Positions 44,900 to 56,559 of a stretch of 64,000 bases of DNA are shown piece by piece. A program made the position numbers and the translations under genes. The DNA is taken from the NCBI GenBank assembly GCA_963989385.1, contig OZ022502.1:8090501-8154500 (forward strand), read 5' to 3'. The first letter of the stretch is position 1, and every line of letters begins with the position of its first letter. A model generated the notes under the pieces. The model was not told the origin of the DNA and did not search any database. It was given only the letters and a program-made list of their open reading frames with translations. The DNA is from Ctena decussata. Taxonomy: Eukaryota > Mollusca > Bivalvia > Lucinida > Lucinidae.

Positions 44900-45731
44900 C
44901 TTTTAGAAGACAACTTGTCCCACTTTCAGAAGACAACTCGCCCCATATTCTCAGACACTCACCTTACTAGAATATCTACGTTCTTGTCCCCGATGCAGAA
45001 CACAACTCCCCGCCCCCCCCCCCCCCCCCCCCCCCCCCCGCCTTCGCCGTGACCCTGGTTGTGAATGGGTGGACCTTGGTAATACTTATTGATAGAGTCA
45101 CATTATAAATGAATGCAAGTTGATAAATGGCTAAAAGTTCTTTGCTAAGAAGTTAACAAAGGAGGTCTAGGGGGCAACGCCCCCCAGATGCCAAAGCAAT
45201 TTACCAATTTTAATGGCAATTTTAAGACTGAAAAAAAATAGAGCAAAACTAGGAATGATGATAAAAGAATTAAAGGGTTGTTTTTTTTAGGAATTTTGCC
45301 TCCTTTTAGAGTGTTTATTTTGCCATAATGGCTTTGTGTCCCACATGCTAGTGACTCTTTTGCAATTCAGTTTTATTTAGTAGAAACATTTACTTCCTAA
45401 TGCGGCTGGTCAATAATACATGTATGTGAATGTTGTATAGGATTTTTTTTGGTAAAATGTATGAACATATGATATGTGTATGGGGGTGGGGGGGGGGTGC
45501 TGCTGGTGTAAAAAATAAATTGTAGATATTAAAACATCACTATAAATATGGGGAGTCTGCGCCCCCAGAAGCCAGTGACATTTTAAAAACTCAATTCAAA
45601 TGGAATTATCTGCAGACTTTTCTTAAGAAATTTTGGGTGGAGCCAGGTTGTTTTTTTCATTGTTTTTCGATGTCTGATATTTTTAAAATCCCCTTATGAG
45701 CTAATTTATTTTTTTTCTTGCATATCCAAAG

Positions 45732-45774
<43 letters not shown>

Positions 45775-46115
45775 AGAATATCAAATGGTCGGTCCCTTAG
45801 CGCCTAACGGGACAGGGTTTTGACAGATTTATGAGTAAGAGCAAGCCGTCTCTTGTATTTTTTGTGGGATGCCTTCTGAAAGGGTACGTGTGTGTTGGGG
45901 GAGGGGGGGAGGGGCGGGGGGGGGGGGGCGTCGTCCGGAACAGAATTCTTTAGAAGGGCGAGTGGTCTCAGAATGTGGGGTGCGTTGTCTTGGGGGAAGT
46001 TGTCTGGGGGAGTTGTCTCAGAATGTGGGGCGAGTTGTCACCTGGAGGGGCGACTTGTCTTAGGGCGAGATTTTTGTGGGGCGAGTTGTCTTGGGGCGAG
46101 TTGTCCGTAATTCGA
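44900..46115. mobile_element. Element with inverted arms of GACAACTCGCCCC words
   Basis: The left arm (44908-45010) has GACAACTTGTCCCAC and GACAACTCGCCCCATATTC. The right arm (45950-46115) repeats the inverse about seven times (GAATGTGGGGCGAGTTGTC, CTTGGGGCGAGTTGTC). C runs at 45005-45040 and 45731-45774 and G runs at 45898-45930 lie inside. The interior includes GGGGGCAACGCCCCCCAG. No transposase seen. Confidence 0.55.
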
Positions 46116-46564
46116 CTAAAGCATGTAGGTTTCACTTGAAATATTTATTATCATTCCGCTTGCTCTTTCTTGTTCCACTATTAAAAAAACAGCCGGTCAA
46201 TCACTCAATGTTTTTCGTTTGTCAAACTTTGTGGTTTACTCGAGTACCAGTGTGTTTGTTTTGCTTTCTCTCGTTCGTTCTCGGCGTGTAGCCTAAATTC
46301 AGAAGCCCAAAAAATCACAGGCAGGCAGACTTACGCAAAATCTTAATAAATGCACAGTATGCTAAATGATTACAAACTTTACTGTACCATAAATGAAGAA
46401 ACAGTTGGTCTCCTCAACTGGCTCAAGTCGATCCAGCAGAAAAATGTCCGTGTGTTGACAAACGCACGTGCTGTAAAAATGACCAACTTCATTATCGATT
46501 TTCAACGTAAATAGACTTTCTCCCGTAGATATACCTCGCTGAAAGACGGTCGAATGTATGAACT

Positions 46565-46720
46565 ACGGTTCAGTTATAATGGCATCTAATTTGGTTTTTG
46601 GGACAATTTTCTTTGCAAAATAACTTTGGGGTACTGTCTTAGGGTTTTAATTTTCTGAAAAACGGTTGTCAAATTGTGATCGTTGTTTTGGGTGTGCAAA
46701 CTGCATTGAGGTACCGATAT
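46565..46720 (-). pseudogene. Degenerate relative of the 42.0-kb ORF
   Basis: The plus strand reads GGGACAATTTTCTTTGCAAA, then ATAACTTTGGGGTACTGT, matching 42231-42270 with small changes; on the minus strand this is a frame-broken YFAKKIVP segment. ACTTTCTCCCG upstream also matches, so the relationship extends beyond the short identical piece. Confidence 0.4.
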
Positions 46721-46984
46721 GCATCTGATTTCAATAATAAAACATAAAATTTCATTGTGATCTGGTCCGTCAGAAAACCACGACTGCATATCTTTTCAAA
46801 TGAGCATTATTTTGGGGCTGTTTCTGACAAAAAATTCCCGCCATTTTTCTCCGGCGAAAAAAGGGATTACTTTTTTTGTGCGTAGACGACCATTCAGAAA
46901 ATGAATTACTCAAATGTGATGAGTCTGCGTTCCCACTGACTATTAACCTACAAATGCCTAGAGCGTTCCGTAAAAGGGGCACTT

Positions 46985-47051
46985 GCAAACAGTGTAGACC
47001 CAGATCAGACGCCGCAGAACGCGGCGTCTGATCCGGGTCTACACTGTTTGC
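46985..47051. mobile_element. Family B-like core with GACGCCGC palindrome
   Basis: GCAAACAGTGTAGACCCAGA, then CAGACGCCGCAGAACGCGGC, then GTCTACACTGTTTGC. Same border as family B with a different inner palindrome. A related core lies at 48049-48110 and a weaker one at 47696-47760. Confidence 0.8.
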
Positions 47052-48048
47052 ATGAAAATCAGAATTTTTGTAGGAGAAGAACATAATAAAAAAGAGCCAG
47101 ACATCCCTTTTACTGAAAATGGACCAGTCCAAACTGTGAGGCAGGAGAATCCACAAAGCATAAATGGGCTGAGGGAAAGAATTTACTATTACAGGAGGAA
47201 TGTTGTCTTTGAAGACTTGGCCCATGTTTCTTCTTTCGAATGTATTTTCTGCTCTTGACGGAACTCTTTAAGATTTTAATTGGACCCACATCGAGAAAGA
47301 ATGCAAAATAAATATGTCAAAGTTGCTTCCCCCGGAAATGTACTGTACCTAGTCACCGTCAAAGGGAACACCTACAAACGCAAGAACGAAACCATCAGAT
47401 CCAGGTTAGCTATAGGCTATGGGCCGAACTAGCCAGATTCGGCAAACAAATCTAATCGGTGTCCCTCAATTGCGACATGACAATTAATATACCGTAAAAA
47501 TCCTAAATATTGGGACCCAGAAAATAATTACCGTAAGTTTCAATAAAAATGGAGAGTGATTTTACAACAAAGTAACATGGACGGACGCTCGGCTATGTAT
47601 TCGTTCCGCTGAGGTGCAGGGACAACGTCGATATGAGAATTGAAATACTACATGTACTACAACAAAGTAACGCGTGCAAAAGATGCAGATAGAATTGCAA
47701 ACAGTGAGGCCCTGATCAGCCTGCTCCTTTAGTCTGATCTGGGCCTGGACCTATCTGTCCTAAAACTTTTACTTTACGACAAAATGGAGCTAATGAATTG
47801 GAGAAGGACGCAACCCTAACTTTTTCTTAAATGGATACTGCTGTGAAACAAAAACACTAGGTTTAGCATTTTTTTCTTTATTGGAAATTCCTTTTTTCCT
47901 AATGCTCGGAAAAAGTCTCTAGTTTCTACCCTAAAATGATCAGAAAATTTAAACTCTACTATGATAAAATATGCGGACACGTTTTAAGAGCCTGCACTGC
48001 AGATTTTTACCCATCAGTGCATAGCGTCCCATAAACAGGACATGGGAA

Positions 48049-48110
48049 AGTAGTGCAGACCAAGATCAGACGCCACAAAACGCGGCGTCTGATCAGTGTC
48101 TAAATTACGT
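48049..48110. mobile_element. Family B-like core, second GACGCC type
   Basis: AGTAGTGCAGACCAAGATC, then AGACGCCACAAAACGCGGCG, then TGATCAGTGTCTA. Diverged borders. Confidence 0.65.
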
Positions 48111-50160
48111 TCATTAGACAAATGGGTATTTCTCCTTAAAAACGCAAAAACGATAAAAATAAGCAGACACCCTTAATTGAGAAATTGACTCATCCACATA
48201 GGGAACTTAATGCTTCAATATGGCGGAAACTACCGATAGCGACTTACGGGTTTATCCGAAAGCTTACCTGTTCAAATAATGTCGAGTGTTATATGCAATT
48301 ACATAGAAATATAATATAAAATGTGAAATTAAATACATATATGATACTACGACAATTTTTTATAAGTTATGATCATAAACTTCAGTCTTTGTCCGTTAAT
48401 ATGGTATAAAAATATACAAATTAACTTCATGTTTTGATACTTCCATCGGCTTTTGAAGTTTGAAGCTTCAGTCACATGAAATTATATAAGAATAATGTCG
48501 AAAATGCCTAAGAAGCTATGTTCAGCCTAAAATTTGCAAATGATCGGATTTTCTATAAAACTTTTATAAGTTATCACCACTGAGAGATTTTTATAAGGTA
48601 TATAAGTTTCTTCCATCGATCTCTAAACATACAGAAAATCGCGTTTCGAAACAACCTCGCTCATAATAGTTTCAAATAGTTTAAGTCCAAATCCGCCTAT
48701 ATTGCTCAAAGGCTTAACACTTCATTTCTTGGTATTCGTGTTTAGTTTATGTATTTATATATGTGCTTTTATGATCTAACTAAGAAAGGAAGAATATTCA
48801 TATTGTCTTATTAAGAAAGAAAGAAGGAAAGAAAGAATAAACGAATGAACACAAGAAAGGAAAAAAGAGAAAGAAGCCACGTAACTTCTACACGTGACCA
48901 TCAAAAATGAACAGACAGTTAATCGACTACTTGTAGTTTTAAAAATCCCTTTATAAGCTAAAAAAAAAAAAAAAAAAAAACTTTGCAAACCAATTACATA
49001 TTTTTTGGTAATTTTCGATCAGTCTGTTAATTATTATCATAATTGCTAATGTTTGTTCTAACATTTTTGATTGAAATTTATTTGAGTGTTGTGGGGCGTT
49101 TTTATCAAAGAAACCGAAATATGTTTTGTGTATTCCAGGGAAGAGTCTTAGAATCCATAGAATTATATTTTTGACTGGCAGATTTGCTCATTCATAATCA
49201 GGAGACACGAAGATACATACACTGTATTGCTCTCTTAAGATATTACTGTCGAAAAAAATAATGTAAGAAACTAAATCATGGTGAAGATTTTCGCGTAACC
49301 GTGGTAGTGTAAGGATTAATCGCTATGTGAAAAAATTGCTATGAAACATTTTTCTTGCAAGGCTATAAATTAACTTTATTAGTAATATTTCTGTTCATAA
49401 TGCAAGTTTGTCACTTTAATTTTATGACTGTTTTAGTGAGGCTAGCAAGGAATATTGAAAGACATTTTTGTGATTTTTTTGTATTTTTGCTATAATATGA
49501 GTACTTACGATAATAAACCTGTGCACCTGCGGACACTTATCAGCCTCTGATATGTGCAAACTGATAAGACTGAACAATGTCTGATCAGTTTGCGCAAGCT
49601 GATCGGAATTTGTTGACAATATACAGTACAATTAACATACTTATAATTACACGAGGATTAATCGATTATCGATCATAAAATCCGATATTACCTCTAAACT
49701 GTTTTCGTAATTGTCAAACCGTTAAAGTTTGTTGAAGTCACCATGACTTGAACAAAAATAAATGAAAAAATATAAAGCTGCAATAGTCAATTTATGGAAT
49801 TAATTATGTATGCAAACTGACTCAGACCAGCTTATGCACTTGCAAAACACTGGTCTGAGTTTATGATCAGTTAATAATTTGTCAATATTAGTTGAATATG
49901 AGTTTGTACATAACCTTACCCGTATTTCTGCACAAACCAAACTGATCCGAATTTCTGTTCAAAATATTTTAAACATTTGTTATCAAATCAGGCTGTGACT
50001 GTGCGAAAACCATTTAAAATTATCATGTGGAAATTAAATTGAGATAGAATTAAATGCAGTAAGAAATACGGAAAGAACAGTTGAAAGCTGCAAGGCACTG
50101 GTCAGCGTTCCGCCCATGGACAGGTCACTTTCTTTTCTGCTCAATGTTCAAAAGTTTCCT
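48111..50160. other. Unassigned AT-rich sequence
   Basis: No credible gene. At 48220 a start-like ATGGCGGAAACTACC opens 20 codons before a stop, with no donor I trust. Short palindromes lie at 49520-49610 and 49805-49870 (ACTGACTCAGACCAGC, TGGTCTGAGT). An A run is at 48960-48980. Confidence 0.3.
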
Positions 50161-50165
50161 CATAT

Positions 50166-50388
50166 GAGCCGCAATACGATAAGACGAACAAATTGGAATG
50201 TGCGCCCAGCGAAGACGCAGATCAGCCTGGACAGCCACCCGGTCTGAGCAGAGTCTGAACTTGCGTTTAAAGGGTAGCTAAGACTCTAAACTACCTCCAT
50301 GCCGATAGCGAAGCCTGTGATCGGATCAGGCGGATGCCCAGGCTGATCTAAGACTTCGCTGGGCGTACGTGCACCTTTGTCGCGGCTC
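50166..50388. mobile_element. Family A MITE
   Basis: GAGCCGCAATACGATAAGAC to CTTTGTCGCGGCTC, with CAGATCAGCCTGGACAGCC and GGATGCCCAGGCTGATC. Diverged but complete. Confidence 0.82.
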
Positions 50389-50585
50389 ATTTAATTGTTT
50401 ACTAAAGACATCAACTGAGTAGTCGCTGTCGGTCGGGAGGTGTGAAAATACAGCTGGTCACACGTCTTGTCAAAACAATGCAATTTCAAAATTAACACCT
50501 GCTCTGCTAACGGCAATGAAGGTCAGAAATAGATATTTAATCCGAACGTCATTCTTGTGATTATTTTTGTATGAAACAGTAATTT

Positions 50586-50818
50586 CAGTCGCGTCGCAAC
50601 AAAATCAACGCAGTGCCATAGCGCCCTGCCAAGACTCAGAACAGCCTTGGCAGCCGCCCAGACTAATCAGAATCTTCGCTGTGCGCTTACAGGACAGGCA
50701 ATGGTCTAAGCTACCTCTATGCGGACAGCGAAGGCCCAGATCAGATGGGCGAACGCACACGCTATTCTGAGTGTTCGCAGGGCGCACATGCCAATTTGTT
50801 TTTGTCGTGGTATGGCTC
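50586..50818. mobile_element. Family A MITE, more diverged
   Basis: TCGCGTCGCAACAAAATC at the left and TTGTTTTTGTCGTGG at the right, with modules AGACTCAGAACAGCC and CCAGATCAGATGGGC. 200 bp from the previous copy, same layout. Confidence 0.75.
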
Positions 50819-50899
50819 ATTAGTTCGCAGAAAAATAGAGAAAGTCAGACTAATCTTAAATTTCTATATTATTGTTTTAAATAGCGCAGCTTAGTTACA

Positions 50900-51960
50900 T
50901 GCCGAAAGACACAGTTTACATAAAACTTTTAAACAGTTTTGTCAAAACAGAAAATCAAGAGAAAACGTTATCGTTCCTGTTGAGTAGTGTGTTAACGTCC
51001 CAGTAAAAAAATTTAGTCGTCGAGATGTTGCCTCTGAATTTGTGGGACTGCAAGTATTGCTCGGTCTGCGATAAATGACACCCAGGACTAGGAGCTCTGT
51101 CGCAGAAGCACCAGGCAGCCAGTCTATTTCGCGAGCCCCGATGGGCGGGGTAAAAGGAAAAAAAAGAAATGAGAAAAACTATGTGGGTGGATGGGTATCT
51201 GTATCAGGCTTAATCTTTCCATAAAGATGAGACCGTAAAAGGGATAGAAATATCATAATTTCATTATTATAAGTAATTTTATGTTTTTTGTTGTCAGAAA
51301 CTAAAACAAACCGCTGTCAAAAACTGACCAATAATCAGATTTATTTTCTCGCCAATTCTTACGAAATTTGACCTAAATATCAGAGAGAGGGGAAAAACGA
51401 GACTTATTAAAACGAGAAGGAGCAACTGAAAAGGTAAATTGATTTGATCTGAGAAAAAAAAAAATGAAAATCCACATTGTTGAAAATTAAAAATGTTTCC
51501 ATCCAGCGCATTCGTATTGTTATCACAGTGATGACAAAACCGGCTTCAGAGAAGTTCAACACCTGTCCTGGGATATGGACATCGATATGACATTCCAAAT
51601 ATCGATTAATGCCTATCGCTCCCCGGGTCTTAGGGAAATAACTGCATTCACATTAATACTCTCTCCAGGTAACAGGTAACCGATTACACTACTCAGCCCG
51701 AATTGAAGACATAAGCTCCAGTTGTTTGATAAGGACGGGACAGCCCACAGAGCACATTGGTACGGTCGGTAAGAAACAGACTGCTGGACCGAAATTGACG
51801 ACCTGCTTATTCACAAAGTAGAATTCTCCGAGTCCTTCTGCTTTTTGTCCGCATTTACAATGTCTGACAGGTTACAAATATCGCTGGGGACAGCTTACTG
51901 GATAGAATTACGCTAATATGGATTAAAATGACAGTTCATAGACAGTCTAATACAAAACAG
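50900..51960. other. Unassigned sequence
   Basis: No coding motif or structured repeat recognised. Confidence 0.3.
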
Positions 51961-51973
51961 TATAGTGTCATAT

Positions 51974-52210
51974 GAGCCGCGATACTACAAAACCAACAAA
52001 GTGGCATGTGCGCCTATCGAAGACTCAGATCAGCCAGGGCATCCGCCCAGTTTGATCAGAGCCTTTGCTGTGCACTAAAAGGGTAGCTAAGGGTCCAAGC
52101 TAGCTTTATGCGGACGGCAAAGATTCTGATCAGACTGGGTGGATTCCCAGGGTGATCTGAATCTTAGTTGGGCGTACATGCCACTTTGATGGGCTTGTCT
52201 GTCGCGGCTC
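51974..52210. mobile_element. Family A MITE
   Basis: GAGCCGCGATACTACAAAAC to TTGTCTGTCGCGGCTC, with GACTCAGATCAGCCAGGGC and GATCAGACTGGGTGG modules. Confidence 0.85.
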
Positions 52211-54317
52211 AGCTTTGCAGCGCATCGTGTAAGTTCATCGCGCACTGCTAGGATTCGAATAGACAACTAAATCTAGCAAGCATTAGTTAGATGAAGTGTT
52301 GGGAAAGCTAAATGCGGGTAAAATGAGCAAAATCAGGGTCTGCAAACCGACTGACGCTGGTATGAGCTACTCTGTAGAAATAATGTCACTAGTTGTTGTT
52401 TAATTTCAATTCTCGTAACGATGTTCCCCCCGTACTGCCGCCCTCGTTATATGAGTATAATTACTATAGCTATTCTCAATGCACTTTCCAAGCAAACGAT
52501 TGGTAGATAGTACATGCAGGGAAAATGGTATGCATAAAAAAATCCTGTTGAGGTTGTAATCATACGCGACTTTCTCTTCCAACCTTTTCTTCGACGAATC
52601 TACAATTATGAAATTTTAGCCTGAAAACCGTACTTTGACCGCTCTAGTTAATATTTCGGGTCTTTATTAATATCAGTGGGCTCAGTCAAGGTGTTAAACA
52701 TATTAAACTCGTTGTAAGAAATTGTCTTAAAGACCCCAGTATTCTGCAACTGTTGTCCATTCAGGTACATTTGTATTATTTCATCTGAAGATATCACCAC
52801 ATTTTCGTCATAGCAGATAACCATGTTTTGCCAGCTTTAAACAAACGAAATATCCTTAATGGTGTCATTAAACTGTTGGAAATGTATTTAAGTCATTATT
52901 TAGCAACCAGAATGACTTTCAAAAGTAGTTATATACTAGCCAAAAGTTCTAACCGGCCACTTACATTTTATCGACTTTCTTCAAATCCCCAAATACTTTA
53001 CCATCTATCAGCCAACTTAACCATCAAAAGGTCGACAAAAGCCTTAACATTACATCCAGGATGCACAAACAAACACAAGTGCCCCCATTTTTAAAATTCA
53101 CAAAATTGAGCCTTTCGTCACCATTTGTGAAATATCACTTTTTGAAATATATCAAATTTTCATGATGGAAACCTCTTCAGTGCTAAAGCAAATGACTGAA
53201 GAAACAGATATATGCAGATCTCCTAGAAATAAACACTCTTCCTGCATGACAGTGGTCGCTTTCGGTCAAAATGCAAAAACTTTCCCACCACTCATTACAG
53301 ATTCTTGTTAAATTTGAAAATGGGGGTACCCGTATTCGTTTTTGCCTTCTGAAAGGGATTTCCAGTGCGGTCAGTTATCATAATCCTACAATATCGTAAT
53401 TTCATTTCCACAAATGTCTACATGTAGGCGCCCGTAAAAATGCGGTCAATGAACTATCAACCAGATGCCAGATATTTTACCATAAAATTTATGGGAATTC
53501 TTCCATCAAAAACGAAAGTACAGAAACTACATGTGTTTTAAAGGCCTTACAAAAGTAGCAAGGAATCGTCTTTTTATCGGAATCGCGACAGGAAATTCCA
53601 TCATGCGGTGCAAGAGGGCCATCGCCACGTGGTCGCGAAGTTTTTCTGATGCTGTGGCCCTAAACAAGGTTGTTCCAGCAAATATTGCGGATGAAAGTTT
53701 CTTGCCACTCTGTGATTTTATAGAAAGTACGCAGGACAGGCGCGGTTCCGGCCATGGTTTCGTTCCGCTACATCCCCAGGACCAACACCGTTACGAGAAT
53801 TGGAACAACAACAACCGAGATTTTTCAATATTGCCGTCATCTGAAACGGTTACGAATTTCTGCTACGTGTGTCATCATTTTGGCTGTAGACATGCACCTG
53901 TAACAAGGAAAATGTAAAGTAAATGCCTTATACTGTAACACATATTAGAGTAGGAGTAAAGGCACACACGCTGTTCATCCGTTGTTGTCAAGGAAAACAA
54001 ATCTTTTATCACCATCCGATATCGCGTAACATGATCTGGTATCATTTCAATTGATCAATGTGACAAAGAGATTTTTATTGGCGGTCATCTGGTATTATAC
54101 TCTTAGTTTGTTAGTTTTATGAAGTTATGGTCTTTATCATGAAACGCTCGTAAAAAAAAAAAAAACTACGAATATTTTCTTTGTAATAAGAATTCGTTAT
54201 TAGAAAGGAGTCGTGACAGATTAAAAGTGGCCATTTTCGAAGAAACAGCGATATTTCAACACTGACTTTCAATGACATGAAAATATATATTGATGTGTGC
54301 TCTTTTTTCTTGTCATT
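52211..54317. other. Unassigned sequence with one family G arm
   Basis: Contains a degraded family G arm at about 53428-53510. A 128-codon plus frame at 53531-53917 has no recognisable domain; part of it (CGTTCCGC to GAGAATTGGAAC) resembles words near 24070 and 47600, so it is probably repeat-derived. Confidence 0.35.
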
Positions 54318-56290
54318 TTTAGCTCACCTTAGCCTTGAGGCTCATAGGTGAGCTTATAATATTGCCAGGCATCCATCGTCCGTACGTCCGTCCATCCGTC
54401 GTCATTTTCAAACATCCTCTCCTCTGAAACCACTGGGCCGATTGAAGCCATATTTCATATGGAGCCTACCTAGACTGTGGGAAATTTGTTCGGGGTATCT
54501 GGGTCACATGACCAGGATGGCGACCACGCCCATATATGGTAAAAACCTTTCAAAAATGTTCTTATCCAGAACCGAAAGGCCTATGACCTTGAAACCTGGT
54601 ATGAAGCATCGAGCTTTCAAGCCAATCATATTTTATACAAACGATGACCGTAGGTTGACCTTGACCTAATTTACGACACGGTCAACTTATGTACGTTATG
54701 ATTTTGTATGGGAAAATGCTTAAACAGTGAATTTCTCAGAGATTCTGTCTCCTGTCAACATTTACATACATCTTCTCCTCTGAAGCCACTAGGCCTATTC
54801 AAGCCATATTTCATATGGAGCCTACCTAGGTCGGGGGATCGAAAGTTTGTTCAGGGTGTCTGGGTCACATGACCAAGATGGCGGCCACGCCCATATATGG
54901 TAAAAAACCTTCAAAAATCTTCTTCTCCAGAACCGAAAGGCCTATGACATTGACACCTGGTATGTAGCATTGGGCATTTAAGTCCATCATAGTTTGTACA
55001 AATAATGACCGTAGGTTGACCTTGACATAATTTAAGACACGGTCAACTTTGGTACGTTATGCTTTTATACCCCAGGCAAATGCTTAAAAAGTGGATTTCT
55101 CATAAACTGTTTAAGTCCTAGGTATAATATTTGGTATAAATGATTAAGTGACCAGATGAAGAAATTGTGTCGCATAAGGTCAAGGTCATTCTTTGACCTT
55201 TGTTCAAGGACACTGAGATTCTGTCACCTGTCAACATTTTCAAACATCTCCTCTGTAGCCACTGGGTAGATTGAAGCCATATTTCATATTGAGCCTACCT
55301 AGGATTGGGAACGAAAGTTTGTTCGGGGTATCTGGGTCACGTGACCAAGATGGCCGCTACTCCCATATATGGTAAAAACCCTTAAAAGATCTTCTTCACC
55401 AGAACCGAAAGGCCTATGATCTTTAAACTTGGTATGTATTATTGGGCATTCAAGCCCATCATAGTTTGTACAAATGATGACCTTAGGTTGACTTTGACCT
55501 TATTTACGGCATGGTCAACTTTGGTACGTTATGCTTTTGTATGGGTAAATGCTTAAACAGTGGATTTTTCAGAAACTATTAAAGTCTAAGGTATAATATT
55601 TGGTATATATGGTCAACTAAGTGACCAAATGAACAAATTATGTCGCTTAAGGTCAAGGTCATTATTTGACCTTTGTTCAAAGACACTGAGATTCTGTCTC
55701 CTGTCAACATTCTCAAACATCTTCTCCTCTAAAGCCACTGGGCCGATTGAAGCCATATGTCATATGGAGCTGCAGTGGGCCAAAGGAGCTAAAGTTTGTT
55801 CAGATGGTCATGGTCACATGACCAAGATGGCCGCCACACCCATATATGGTAAAAACCCTTCAAAATCTTCTTCTCCAGATCCAAAGGCCCAATGGCCTTG
55901 TGGCATTATATGTAGCATTCGGGACTCGAGCCCATCATAATTTATACAAATCATGACTTTGCATTGACCTTGGCATAATTTATGGCAAGGTCAACTCTGG
56001 AATGTTATGCTTTTATATGGGAAAATGCTTAAACACTTGATTTTATGAAAACTTTTTAAGCCCAGATATAATGATTTGAAACTATGTTAAACTCAATGAG
56101 TACATAAGGTCATCAAAGGTCAAGGTCATTTTTTGAACTTTGCTGAAGGTCACTGAGATTTTGAAATAAAAATATGCACTCCTTATAAGCAACTGGTTTC
56201 AAATTTGTAACAAATGAGCGAAATGACAAATTGTGTCTGCTGACAGAAGGTGTCAGGTGAGCTACAGGACCATTGGCCCTCTGGTTTGTT
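54318..56290. mobile_element. Large modular repeat element, four tandem modules
   Basis: Starts AGCTCACCTTAGCCTTGAGG and ends CAGGTGAGCTACAGG, CCATTGGCCCTCTGG. The terminal AGCTCACCT and AGGTGAGCT are inverted. Inside are four modules marked by CCCATATATGGTAAAAAC at about 54529, 54891, 55361 and 55839, each with CCAGAACCGAAAGGCC-type and GGTCAAGGTCATT words. The first module is shorter (362 bp spacing against about 470). No transposase is visible; internal ORFs are artefacts of the modules. Confidence 0.8.
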
Positions 56291-56559
56291 GCACTTGCCG
56301 TTTGTTCAAGCCAAAATAAGGATGGTTGTACCATGTACTCTGTTGTTTTAAATTGCATTATCTCTGCGTAATTGCGGAATGTTTGATGTTTTTCCCTGGT
56401 TTAATGATTTTTTTCAGAGATATTTACAGCTAATAATATCAGTACAATGTAAAATAAATGAAAAAAAAAAATAAAAAAAATAGGTACATGTAAATGATAA
56501 TTTGTCATATAAACTGTATAAAAGTGAACACGCTTCATGTAATATTGTTTTCAAATTTT

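Noticed and set aside
46770..47225. 151-codon ORF with ANSVDPDQTPRSAASDLGLHC
   Set aside because: That peptide is the family B core palindrome in translation and appears in other MITE copies (for example NSENPDETAHHEP at 18.9 kb); not a conserved protein.
53531..53917. 128-codon ORF as a real exon
   Set aside because: No domain, no supported splice sites, and part of it resembles repeated words elsewhere in the window.
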